Shown piece by piece: positions 10,141 through 20,270 of a stretch of 64,000 nt of DNA. The DNA comes from Vandiemenella viatica (lineage: Eukaryota > Arthropoda > Insecta > Orthoptera > Morabidae). The DNA lies in the NCBI GenBank assembly GCA_031002005.1, contig CM061919.1:171227121-171291120 (forward strand). Direction: 5' to 3'. The number at the start of each line of letters is the position of its first letter. The first letter of the stretch is position 1. Under the pieces are notes generated by a model. The model ran no database searches, had not been told where the DNA came from, and saw nothing but the letters and a program-made list of their open reading frames with translations. The position numbers and the translations under genes are program-made.

Positions 10141-10575
10141 GTTAATGCAATTTGTGATGTCTAAAGGACAATTTGCTACAGTTTAAAATGATTTCTGTGA
10201 ATAATTTTGTGTTTAAGTATCTTTATTTTCCATTTCTGACCATTTTGTATTGATGGCAAATGATTAGGAATTAATTCTGAAGGTTTTGAAGTATTCTAGA
10301 AATTTTGATAGAATTTATATAAAGCGAGACAGTGAAGTAGTTTCCACCGACTCAATTTTATGACGGCCAAGAACTGTATTGTCTGTGAAAGAAGTGTTGT
10401 ATACAATCGCCGGATTGTGTGAATCATGGAGGAATATTCCTTCCTTCATGGTGTGAATTCATGTAAAGAGTATCGTTGATGTCGTATTTTCTTTGAAAAT
10501 AAAAAACGAGTTTAAAGTGAATTGCATCATGGACTAGTTTTTTACAATATTAATTAAACCACCAACAATCTTATA
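10141..10575 (+). repeat. 5' LTR
   Basis: It shares long stretches with the split 3' LTR, e.g. GATGTCTAAAGGA, AATTTGCTACAGTTTAAAAT and CGAGTTTAAAGT. A TATA-like TATATAAAGCGAGA (about 10316) and AATAAA (about 10497) suit LTR promoter and polyadenylation functions. A 26-bp insertion at 10425-10450 is absent from the 3' LTR. Confidence 0.85.
10425..10450. mobile_element. 26-bp minimal P-like element remnant with 8-bp duplication
   Basis: The 26 bases begin CATGGAGGAATATTCC and end CCTTCATG, i.e. the two terminal ends of the P-like family joined with essentially no interior. They are flanked by GTGTGAAT on both sides (10417-10424 and 10451-10458). The 3' LTR at about 25675 reads GTGTGTATTCATG without the insertion, so it serves as the unoccupied site. 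Confidence 0.8.
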
Positions 10576-10586
10576 TGGCGACCGAG
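10576..10586 (+). promoter_or_regulatory. Primer-binding site of the LTR element
   Basis: TGGCGACCGAG starts directly after the 5' LTR. TGG pairs with the CCA end of a tRNA, and TGGCGACCG is a common start of the internal region in animal gypsy-type elements. The exact priming tRNA was not determined. Confidence 0.65.
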
Positions 10587-10852
10587 TACAGCGACAAGGT
10601 ATTATTAACATCTGTGAGATGCTAATCCCTAAAAGAGTTTTCAGGAGATTTGCAATTCACAAATAAAATCTTCGGAAGTTATAGACATGGAGGAAGGAAA
10701 TATATGGAGGAGAAATGACCTTAAATCTGTGACGCCGGGTTCCTACTGCGCATGCGCGGCGGTTATAGCGGACCGAGCTCAAAACATTGCATTCCCACAT
10801 TGTGCTCCATGTAGTAAAAATTTGATTTTGTAATAGTTCTAAGTTTTTTATA

Positions 10853-10923
10853 ATGCCAGCTTGTGTTGCATACGGGTGCACAAATAGGACAGATAGGAAA
10901 AAACCTGGAATATCATTTCATTT
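10853..10923 (+). CDS. THAP zinc-finger first exon (P-like copy 1)
   Basis: Starts ATGCCAGC and encodes MPACVAYGCTNRTDRKKPG then ISFH, followed by GT at 10924 (GTAAAT, a weakened donor). The C-x4-C pair and the NR.D….P.SFH run match the start of THAP domains such as human THAP1 and the N-terminal DNA-binding domain of P transposase. The zinc ligands Cys and His expected later in a C2CH THAP domain would be on the next exon, which is not found. Copies 2 and 3 have the same 71-nt exon, suggesting conserved structure from a common autonomous parent. Confidence 0.75.
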
Positions 10924-11399
10924 GTAAATTGGATTGTAATTATTGCTACTGAAATGTTCAATAGTTTTCAGTCAGACTAGCTACTACCATTAAAGATTTA
11001 TTCATAACTCTCAAATGGATGACTTTGTTTTCAAATATTTGTTGGTGTAGTGCAGCCAATCGGCATACCTTACTATTTTGCACATCACAGACTACCATTA
11101 CTTTATACGAGTGTTGTAAAGTCTAATTTAAGTGGGTCATGTTTACATCGTGATTGAGTTGTGCATTCTTTCGTTACGTTTGCAGTTTCTACTGAAAGTG
11201 TGGGATGAAATTAATTGTGATAAATTGTGCTGTGTGAAATAGGAATCGTGATGAAAGAAACAATGTCGTTATACGAAATGTAGTTCGCGATACAAACTTA
11301 TGAGTGTGTCCACAAAGTTAGTTTTTGTAGCAGAATGTAATATATATTGTGGTTAGGTTTAAATGCAGTTTATTTTCGATTTTTTTTTCGTCATGTTAC

Positions 11400-11720
11400 A
11401 TTAGAATCCATCATCAAATTTGACTTTTTCGAAATTTTTCTTCTGCGTTTCATTCAAAAACACCTCACCTTTGAGACGGTATATCACGATAAGTAAGCGA
11501 AATACCGAAAATTTGTATTCTTCGTTATCTTTTCTTCTCGCTGTCTTACGTAAGAATCCATCATTAAATTTGATTTTGGTCAATTTTTTTCTGAATTTTA
11601 ACCAAGAACACCTCACCTTTGAGAAAGTATATCTCGAGAATTAAGCGAGATATCAAAAAAGATTATTCTTCATTTTTTATTTGTTTCGTCGACGTACATA
11701 ATAATCCATCATCAAATTGT
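11400..11720 (+). repeat. Subterminal repeat array of P-like copy 1
   Basis: Nearly three units of about 130 bp, each with ACACCTCACCTTTGAGA, a block such as ATATCTCGAGAATTAAGCGA, then ATCAAATTTGACTTT-type sequence. The core ATATCTCG-N9-CGAGATAT is a perfect inverted repeat in the unit at about 11629-11653. Confidence 0.8.
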
Positions 11721-12073
11721 GGCTCCACGGTTATGGTAGAGTTCCCAGGATATATTTGGGCATGTTCCCGGTGATTCTTGGGTAGGGTAATATGGCGTCC
11801 CTCCCTCCCCACCTCTCGCCACCCGGCTTCACTTCAGTGCGTGGTAAAGGTCTCTTGCGTCGCCTCCATATATTCCTTCCTCCATGGTTATAGACATGGA
11901 GGAAGGAATTATATGGAGGAGAAGTGACGTTAAATCGGTGAAGCAAGCACTAAACTCTCCCGCATGGTGGCGGCACCGGCAGCGACCATATGGCGCTTCC
12001 CAACAATTAAGGTGTTCACATTGTGGTAGATGCAGTGATTATTTCATTTAGTATTGTGTATAAGTGTTTAAAA

Positions 12074-12144
12074 ATGCCAGCTTGTGTTGCGTACGGTTGC
12101 ACAAATAGGCCAGACAGGAATGAACCTGGAATATCATTTCATAA
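12074..12144 (+). CDS. THAP zinc-finger first exon (P-like copy 2)
   Basis: Encodes MPACVAYGCTNRPDRNEPG then ISFH and two bases of the next codon, ending at AA|GTAAGT. It is the best-preserved of the three exons: consensus donor, both first-pair cysteines, and the FHK typical of THAP domains once the next codon is completed. No acceptor plus second exon encoding the rest of the domain was recognised within this copy. Confidence 0.78.
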
Positions 12145-13059
12145 GTAAGTTGAATTGTAATTATCGTTGTTGAAGTGAGCGGTAGACACCGCAAACTTTG
12201 CAGCACGTCTATAAATATTTAGTCATAGCTCTCAATGGGATGACTTTGTTCTCAAATTTTTCTTGGTGTAGTGTAGAAAATCAGCAAACTTTCTATTTTG
12301 CACATAATAGACTAGCATTATTTTTAACGAGTGTTTAAAATGAGATTTAAAGGGGCGTGTTTTACTTCGCGATTCAGTGAATTTACTATTACGATTTCTT
12401 TCGTCACGTTGCTGATTATACTGACAATGGATGATGAAATTAACTGTTATGTGAGAAGCTGTGAGTTTTATTAATTTTTTAAATAGCTATTTCAGGCCAT
12501 TGACTTAGGTTTTTTTTAAAGCTTCATATAAGACTTGTTTCTGTTTGTAAATACGTCTATACCTATTTTTACCGATTTTGAAATCTTTCTCATCTATTTA
12601 TGTCGAAACAGGTTCATGCAGAAATAAAAATGGGCTTCATAAATAAAGAAGTTATTGGCCTTTGAACAAAATCAATTTGGGGAATGTGTTTCTAATTTAG
12701 TCTCTTTTTTTTTGTACAACATTCTCCCCCCCCCCCCCCGTATCTAAATCTAACTGAGAGATAATTTTTTTACAATTGTCCTAATAAGTAGGGCTGTGAA
12801 ATTAGACAACACATCTTGATCAAGAGAATGTTCATTAAGGTGACTGAATAAACATTTTATTTCTGGTACCAGCCTACAAAATGTCTGGGTTGCTCATCCC
12901 TAGAGTGGGTCCTCTTACTTTTTTTCTGGTCTAGGACACATTTCAGACTAACCACAAGTGGTAGTAATAAAACTGAAATATCCATTCTGCATGTCAACCA
13001 TGTAATCATTGTGGCTTTGACAGAATTAATTTTTGGTCCAGCCTGCATCCAAACCTAAA

Positions 13060-13470
13060 CTCCTCAATTTGGATGTTGTATATCCCCCAAACTAAGCAAG
13101 ATATCGAAAACATTTATTCCTTATTATCGAGTTTTTTCGTCGTGTTACATAAGAATCCATCATTAAATTTGACTTTTGCGAAATTTTTCTTCTGCATTTC
13201 AACTCAAGACACCTCACTTTTGAGACAGTATATCTCGAGAACTAGGTGAAATATCGAAAAATTTTACTCTTTATTTTTTATTTGTCTCGTCTTTTTAAAT
13301 AAAAATTCATCATAAAATTTGACTTTGAATAATTTTTTCTTCTGGATTTCAACTAAAACCATTTCACATTTGAGACAGAATTTCTCGAAAACTAAGCAGG
13401 ATATCAAAAAATTTTATTCTTCATTTTTTATTTGTCTCATCGAGTTACATAATAATCCATCACCAGATTG
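13060..13470 (+). repeat. Subterminal repeat array of P-like copy 2
   Basis: Three to four units of the same about 130-bp repeat as in copies 1, 3 and 4. Landmarks such as ACTTTTGAGACAGTATATCT and TTTGTCTCGT are present in each; the palindromic core is decayed in two of them. Confidence 0.75.
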
Positions 13471-13657
13471 CGGCGTCACGTTTATCCTAGAGTCCCCTTG
13501 AGGTGTTTGTACATATTCCCCGTGTTTGTTGGGAAGCGGTCAAGCCCCCACCACTCCGGCCATGCCCCCCCACTCCTCCGCCGGCCTGCTTCACTCCCAT
13601 GCGTGGTAAAGGTCTCTTGCGTCGTCTCCATATTATTCCTTCCTCCATGGTTATAGA

Positions 13658-14148
13658 CTGGCAAAGACAGTTACAAGAGGTTATAAAGGCTGTACGCTTC
13701 GAAGAGTTACGATTTAAATCATCGTTGGTTCACGACAAGTTTGGAGAATTTCGACGAATAAAATAATCGGCGATTACGTCCGGAGGTACGACGATAGCGG
13801 GAGTAGACCAGACCTTTCCGACAGCAAGTGGAAAAATCTTCCGGCCCGGGATACAAGTCTACTCTGACGTGAAGACGACGTCTTTCCGAACGTGGTGTGT
13901 TTTGTGTGTGAAGTGTGGTGATTAAGTATTTGGATTCAGTGAAAAATAGTGGTGTTTAGTGATGTAAAAGTGCCACGAGGAGAGATGCGTATAAGGTGAT
14001 GAAAATTATTTAAGTGCTACCAAACTGACGACGAACAGTAAGAACTGATTATTGAGATAATTGTTTTTGTATGTTTCGTTTCTGGCAGGTTAGTAAAATT
14101 TCAATTCTGCTCAAGTTTCTTATCATATTGATTTCATTATTCATTGAC
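13658..14148 (+). other. LTR element leader before gag
   Basis: This resumes the leader interrupted at 10685: joining …GGAAGTTATAGA to CTGGCAAAGACAG restores continuous sequence. Short frames (e.g. 13660-13763) are not recognised. It contains a GC-richer stretch around 13770-13900. Confidence 0.6.
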
Positions 14149-16174
14149 AATGGCTTTTAGTCAGAATCTGTAAACATTTCTAGAATCTTTTGTAGCCAAT
14201 TTTAACGCAAAATTTGACAGCAAATTTTCCGAATTTAGAAGTGAATTAAACAGCGATACTAACAGAAAATTTTATGAATTTAAAAATGGGTTAAATCTCG
14301 ATAGCAAATTTTCTGAAATCAATAGGAAATTTGATAGTAAATTTTCCGAAATTGATGGTAAATTTGACAGTAAGTTTTCTGAATTTAAAACTGAATTGGA
14401 TTTTGAGAGCAAATTCTCTGAATTGGCTAACTGTTTTGATGAGAAAATCAGTAAGCAATTTCAATACAATACAATACATTCATTTTCCATTGATCCCAAT
14501 ATAAGAGACTGGCTCTGTGGGATGTGGAAAGTTGTCAATTTACAGATTCCGGGTTTTAGTTCTCAATACAAAGAAGATATTAGTAATTTAAATTCTAAAT
14601 TGAAGGAAGCAGTTGTATAGTGTCAGGAGAAATTTGAAAAGGTAACAAAAATTTGTGAAGACAATAAGGATGCCTGTATTGTTTTAATTAATGAAGTGGG
14701 CTGTAAATATGATAAGGAAATTAGAGAAGTAAAAGAAAATTGTAATAACATGAGGGAGGAGTATGTCAGTTTATTCCAAGCCAGTGATGTTAAAGCTACT
14801 GAGCTGAGACATGAAGTGAAACAAAACGTTAATGCATTGGTACATCAGCAGGAACAGCTTATCCATGGATTGGAAGCAACCCAAAGCAATATAAATCAGT
14901 TGGAGAAAAAGTTCGCTGGTTTGCAGGTTCAGTTAAGTCAAGGTTTTGTTCCTGTAACAGGTAATCCAATTGTCAGTGCTGATATTAAGGAAGAGTTTGA
15001 ATTCTTTGATGACAGTGGAAAACTTCACCCGATTGAATTAATAGATAATTTTGAAAGATATGACTATTTTAATGTGTTACCTGACAGTAAGAAAATGCAC
15101 TTCTGTGTAAACATCTAAAGTCTTATGCTAACGCATGCGGCGATAGGCAAGTTAGGGAAGTGAGTGACTATAAGCTGTTCAAAGAAAGTTTTCTGAAACA
15201 TTTTTGGTCAACCAGTAGGCAGATTCAGGAAAATAGAGAGTTGATGACTGGTAGGCCCTACAAACCAGGTAGAGAAACTAAGAATTACTTTTTTCATATA
15301 TATTTGAGCCGGTGTAAATATTTAGACCATCCTTTTGGGGTAGAGAATTCATTGATTTGATAGGAGCTAGTCCACCTCAGAAAACAATAAATTTAATTGC
15401 TACTTTAGATGTGATCAATGTGGATAGGGTTTTTGAACTATTGAGGCGTTTGGATGCTCAGGAGTCTTTCTCTGATCAGTATTACAATCATTACCTTAGG
15501 AGGGAAAGCAGAAGTCCTTCAAGGGGGGATCATAGATCAAGATATGGTAGATTCAGGGGAACACATCATGATAATTATGCAAGGAGAAACGATAATGGGG
15601 AAGCGAGAGAACAGAACCCTCAAACTGAAAAGGAAAAGCAGCGTGGGGAGCAGTCAAACTAAGGACCCCCACTGTGTGGGACCCAACTGTGCTGGGAAGG
15701 AGTTTGGGTCCAGGTACTGTTTTCCATTAGGTAAATACTACAGTTAGAAATACTGGTGGCTCAAAAGTTACTAAATATTTGGTTAATGGTAAGTCAAAAG
15801 TAAGTGTTCATCAAGAAGAATGAGGCCCTAAAAATAATAAAATTTTCCAACAGATGGAAATCATTCCAAATGATGACCAAATAGTTGATTTAACTGTAAA
15901 GGAAGTAGTTTCTGATAGTAATGTATCTGTAGTAACATCTCAAGACTATGACGAACTTGTAACTCCGGAATGTGTCGAGAAAGTTGCTGAAGGTAATGTA
16001 GAAAATAGCCCTATCGTGATAGATAACTTAGTGGAGGTAGCAGCAAGTGAATTTCATGATAGGGTTATAGTAATGAGGGATGTTATTAATGAAGTTGATG
16101 AGGCAAAAGTAGATGATAGGATAGAGCAGAAAGAGGTCCACAATAGTACCTTATCACTCAGGTCAGTGTGTTAA
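14149..16174 (+). pseudogene. Gag-like protein of the LTR element (broken)
   Basis: After ATGGCTTTTAGTCAGAATCT an early TAA is followed by a repetitive coiled-coil stretch with KFDSKFSEF-type motifs recurring about every 11-18 residues (14205-14460). A LINE-B tail fragment then interrupts it (14463-14546). Further frames give a second coiled coil (14696-14940), a capsid-like block (EEFEFFDDSGKLHPIELIDN, then DSKKMHFCV, and SDYKLFKESFLKHFWSTSRQ), and a basic arginine-rich tail (RRESRSPSRGDHRSRYGRFR). The order coiled coil, capsid, basic tail suits a gypsy-type Gag that packages element RNA. An acidic frame follows at 15854-16174. No CCHC knuckle or protease was found. Several stops and frameshifts disable it. 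Confidence 0.65.
14463..14546 (-). mobile_element. LINE-B tail fragment inside gag
   Basis: AATACAATACATTCATTTTC and the following CCCAATATAAGAGACTGG are the same as the LINE-B 3' terminus at 4748-4850 and 57764-57840. It is a severely 5'-truncated insertion of about 85 bp that interrupts the gag frame. Confidence 0.8.
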
Positions 16175-16742
16175 AGTAATAAATTTCGTGCGGAAAATTT
16201 ACGGAATGGTCACAGGTTATTTACGAAAAATAAGGATGAATTTATAGTATATATTACAGTATGGCTATCTGAAACTAGTGTGATCCAGCATGGCATAGTT
16301 GGGACTATGTTTGCTTATAAAAGTGGGGAGAAATTGAGGAGTTTCTCAGATATCTTGAAGAGGAGGGTGATATGGTGGTGTCGATAGAAGAAGACCTTGT
16401 TGAGGAGGAGACTTGTGAGTCAGAATATTTGTCTACTGAAGAGAGAGAGATTGAAAAGGCCTAAGTTGTAAAATTGTGACTTAGCTGATACGTTGTTTAG
16501 CTCTTTACTTGATGTAGATGATGGTTTTGAAGAAACGGGTGGGAGTAAGAAGTTTCCTTTGCCAGTTTCTGAATTGGAAAAATGTATAGAATGTGACTTA
16601 GGTGATACAATGTTTGGTTCACTCTTCGATATAGGAGCTAATATTGAACTAGTAGCTGCTGAGAAAAGCAATCAAGTTGTGGAGAAAGTCATTGGGCCAG
16701 ATGTTAGGACAGTTGTAGGTACTGATTCAGTTAGTTTGTTAG
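16175..16742 (+). other. Internal region of the LTR element, short acidic frames
   Basis: Includes an 84-residue acidic frame (16493-16744; FSSLLDVDDGFEETGGSKKF near its start) without a recognised domain. The polypurine tract expected before the 3' LTR is not clear. Nothing of pol is visible. Confidence 0.45.
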
Positions 16743-17024
16743 GTTAATGCATGTTATGATGTCTAAAGGATAATTTGCTACAGTTTAAAATGATTTCTGT
16801 GAATAATTTTGTGTTTAAGTATCTTTAATTTCAATTTCTGACCATTTTGTATTGATGGCAATTGATTAGGTATTAATTCTGATTGTTTTTAATAAGTTTC
16901 AATTGTTTATGTATTGTTAATGTTCGAGAAATATCTAGCGGAAGCTTTTGAAGTATTGTAGAAATGTCGATTGAGTTTATGTAAAGCGAGACACAGAAGA
17001 ATTTTTCACCGACTCAATTTTACG
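16743..17024 (+). repeat. 3' LTR, left part
   Basis: Begins GTTAATGCATG and follows the 5' LTR to GACTCAATTTTACG, where P-like copy 3 is inserted. It is continued at 25616-25802. The last 8 bases, ATTTTACG (17017-17024), are duplicated at the far side. Confidence 0.85.
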
Positions 17025-17204
17025 TATGGAGGAAGGAATATATGGAGACGAAATAACGCTAAATCCGTGAAACCTCATGAAAAAAAACTACTCTCCTACT
17101 GCATACAAGTGGCGGCCATAGGGATCCCCCATTAACATTGGGCTGTTTACATTGTGTCAGCTGCTAAGAATATTTCATTTTCTAATATTCTAAAGTTTTC
17201 TATA

Positions 17205-17275
17205 ATGCCAAGTTGTGTTACATGTGGTTGCACAAACAGACACGATAGGAAACAACCTGGAATAGCGTTTCATAA
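17205..17275 (+). CDS. THAP zinc-finger first exon (P-like copy 3)
   Basis: Encodes MPSCVTCGCTNRHDRKQPG then IAFH, ending at AA|GTAAGT exactly as in copy 2. The first zinc-ligand cysteines are present; Y-to-C at residue 7 adds a third cysteine. Compared with copies 1 and 2, several substitutions are conservative, yet the frame and the donor position are unchanged over 71 nt. Whether it is spliced to anything is unknown. Confidence 0.72.
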
Positions 17276-18349
17276 GTAAGTCACATTGTAATTATCGTTC
17301 TTGAAGTATCTGATAGGTAACTACAATATTGGGACCTATCGCTATAAATTTATTCATTGCTCTCAAGAGGATCATATCGTTCTCAAATTTTTGTTGGTGT
17401 AGTGTAGACCACTAGCATATGTTACTACTTTGTACCTGAAAAGCTAGCCTTATTGTAGACAAGTATTGAAAATTTAATTTAAGCGGGTCAAGTTTACATC
17501 GTGACATAGTGAATATGGTATTCTGCAGGCTTTACTCAAGTTACAGTTTACACTGAAAGTGTACTATGAAATTAATTGTGATAATTTGTGCTGTGCGAAC
17601 TACTAAGCGTGATTAAATAAACGTTGTTGCTCGAAATGTAGTTCGCAATTCATTTAATGTATTTAGGTGTGTCTACATAGTTTGATTTTGTAGCAGCAAT
17701 ATTAATGGAAATATTGGTAGGTTGAAATGCGGCGTGTACCAGAAGAGAACAAACAATTTATTTATTATTAGTTTTTAGCTTCTGACTTATAAATGCATTC
17801 ATTTTGCTAGAAAAATTATATAGGCCACTAACAGCACAATATCTTCTAAGTAAGCTCAGAAACTATGAGGTCTTTTGAAGTGATCATTTTTTTAAAAAAG
17901 TTCTAAACATTGACTTAGGTTATTTTTAAAATTACAGATTTTGGTGACATTTTTATTCTGGTCCAGGCCGCGTTTCAACCTAACCACAAGGATTAGTAAA
18001 AAAAATAAAACATCCAATCTGCATGTGCAGCAACATTATCTTTTGGTGAAGTCTGCATCATAACCTGCAGTTCTATCATTACCATGGCGCCACAATCTGA
18101 TGATGAATTCGTATAGAACTCAACGAAACAAATCGAAAATAAATAATAAATTTTTTTGATTACTCGCTTGGTTTTCGAGATATAGCATGTTAAAAAACAG
18201 TTATAGGTATAATTTCTTGTAATTTTGGTGACCTTTTGTTTTGTTTCAGGCCATATTTCAACCTAAACACAATCAATAGGAAAACAATAAAACACCTATA
18301 TTGCATTTACACAGTGTAGATATGGTGGTTTCTGTGAATTTTTTTTGTT

Positions 18350-18660
18350 TCTGGTCCACGCCATATCTCACCCTAACCTCCTCACATTTGAGGTACAATA
18401 TCTCGAGTAAGCGAAATATCAAAATAATTTATTCTTTATTTTCGATTTGTCTCGTTAAGTTGCGTACGAATTCAACATCAAATTTGGGTATAACGAAAGT
18501 TTTCTTCTGGTCCATGTTGCATTTCAACCTAACCTCGTCAGTTTTAATGAAGAATATCTCGAGAACTAAGCGAGATATCGAAAAATTTATTCATTATTTT
18601 CGATTTGTATCGTCGTGTTACATAAGAATATATCCTCAAATTCAAATTTAACTTTGGGGA
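18350..18660 (+). repeat. Subterminal-type repeats of P-like copy 3
   Basis: Two units with CTCACATTTGAGGTACAATA or ATATCTCGAGAACTAAGCGA cores, each followed by TTATTTTCGATTTGT and a TCGT…TACATAAGAAT-like block. The second unit (18548-18572) has the perfect inverted core ATATCTCG-N9-CGAGATAT. Further units in this copy lie near 19080, 22230, 22470 and 23160. Confidence 0.75.
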
Positions 18661-19256
18661 CATGTTGTCGTATTTCTTATAAGCAGTTTCCTTGATTATT
18701 CATTAAGAAATGTGCCGTGTTGCATTTACGATGTGATTCTCTTTATATCGTTATCTTTATATTACGTATCATAGTATGACTTTAATGCGGCTAAACCAAA
18801 TAGTTAATCTTTTAGTTGTTTTTCTTCATAATATAAATCACAACTTTTATTATTTAAGTACATCGTTTTAGATACATTATCGGACTTCTTCAATATGCAA
18901 GCTCTCCTTAGCCGCTGCTCTAAGCAATCTCTTATTATCCGTGTATCCTCTCGTTGCTATGGAAACCTCCTCAAAAGAGTATTAACCGGCCCGTGACATG
19001 GAGCTCCTACTTCAAGGATGTTATTATATTATCGGTTATGCTACAATGTTTCTTCAGAATTTCAACCAGAAACTCCACTCTTTTGAGACAGTATATCTCG
19101 AGAACCAAGCACAATATCAAAAAATTTTATTCTTCATTTTAGATCTGTCTCGTCGAGTTACATAATTTTTTTTTTTTTTGCTGTCGTTAGTCTGTTGACT
19201 GGTTTGATGCAATCCTCCATCCCTTCCTATCCGGTGCTAACCTCTTCATTTCTACA

Positions 19257-19690
19257 TATCCCTTACAACCCACGTCCTCAAAACTATGGAGCAGATTTCT
19301 ATGGGATTTTCACCGTTTTAAAGCTTAGAATCTTAATTGAGTTGTCTGGCATGTCTTATGTTTCAACGTTAAATAACGCAGGAGCATTAATGAAATTCTG
19401 AACGTATGGTGAGGAATTCCACAGAAGCAATCACTAAATGCAGCATACTTCGCACTAAACACACAACTACAATGTCTCTGACCATAGCCTTTAATGAGCA
19501 ATTTACAATAATAACCATTTTTTCATACTCCTCACTGAACGAAACTTGAAATATCATTTCCTTTAATACGTGGTATTCAGTTTTTAAACGCCATCGATGG
19601 CCGTATTGAATGTGAGGAATTGATAACGAAAAATCAGTAGATACTTTCTTTGCCCACGATTTCTGGCATGTCTTTGACCGTCAGCTTTAG
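19257..19690 (+). repeat. Dispersed repeat, partner at 23835-24340
   Basis: Shares TTCACCGTTTTAAAGCTTAG, TTTCAACGTTAAATAACG and GAGCATTAA…TGAAATTCTGAAC with 23835-24340 in the same orientation. No coding signal was found. Both copies are inside P-like copy 3, so an internal duplication of that element is possible. Confidence 0.7.
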
Positions 19691-19763
19691 TATTTGTCGC
19701 TGATATCAATGTTAGTGTTCTGTTAATAATAAAAACAACGTTTAACCCCAGAAATCGTCAGTT

Positions 19764-20216
19764 GTGGTCTTTGCTAGCAAACGGAATCCACACCCGCTCG
19801 ATCATATATGCCTGGGACAATATATTTTTCCAGTACGTGCACCTGTTAAGTTACTTGGTGTAATTTTTAACAGCAAACTCTCTTGGCTTCCACATGTGGA
19901 CCATATAACTGTCAGAACGAGCAGCGCTCTGAACATACTTCGCGCAGTAGGGCACAGCTGGTGGGGAGCAGATCCTGCAACCTGTCGCCTGCTATATAGA
20001 TCACTGGTAAGATCACGCATAGAATACGGAAGCATCGTTTATGGAAACGCTCCGCAACAACAGCTACGGAAATTAGACCAGCTACAATACCGCGCTCTCC
20101 GCACTTGTGTAGGAGCCATGAAAAATTCCCCCACGATTGCTCTTCTTATAGAAACCACGGAATTTCCACTTGAAATCCGCCGACAATATCTTGCAGATAA
20201 ATTTTTACTCCAGTGA
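19764..20216 (+). pseudogene. LINE-D reverse transcriptase, C-terminal part
   Basis: The peptide includes FASKRNPHPLD, VKLLGVIFNSKLSW, RLLYRSLVRSRIEYGSIVYG, QLQYRALRTCVGAMKNSP and LLIETTEFPLEIRR. These are the thumb and connection motifs that follow the YADD box in Jockey/I-type LINEs; the fingers and palm are lost to 5' truncation. The frame ends at a TGA that falls within a conserved region, and the same frame continues into the RNase H domain. Confidence 0.85.
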
Positions 20217-20270
20217 CTCTCCTTTACACATCATCTCCTGCTACCGAAACTGCAAACACTAAGCAGTAAC

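Larger units (their letters stand above)
10686..11886 (+). mobile_element. P-superfamily element copy 1 (non-autonomous, THAP exon)
   Basis: The ends CATGGAGGAAGG and CCTTCCTCCATG form inverted repeats of about 25 bp (continuing AATATATGGAGgAGA). The 8-bp target GTTATAGA is present at 10678-10685 and 11887-11894. The P element of Drosophila also starts CATG, makes 8-bp duplications and encodes a THAP-domain transposase. Here a THAP first exon lies at 10853-10923, but no downstream transposase exon is visible in the 1.2 kb. The 3' half holds subterminal repeats at 11400-11720. Copy 2 abuts it, sharing one duplication. Confidence 0.85.
11895..13649 (+). mobile_element. P-superfamily element copy 2 (non-autonomous, THAP exon)
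   Basis: Starts CATGGAGGAAGG at 11895 and ends CCTTCCTCCATG at 13649. The 8-bp GTTATAGA duplications lie at 11887-11894 and 13650-13657, the first shared with copy 1. A THAP first exon is at 12074-12144 with a strong GTAAGT donor. The interior (12150-13050) includes a poly-C run at 12727-12740 and no recognisable coding; the 3' half carries three to four subterminal repeat units (13060-13470). The last 180 bp align with the ends of copies 1, 3 and 4. Confidence 0.85.

Noticed and set aside
12721..12740. Poly-C run as a functional motif
   Set aside because: Similar homopolymers occur at 42937 and 44911 in unrelated contexts; treated as simple sequence.
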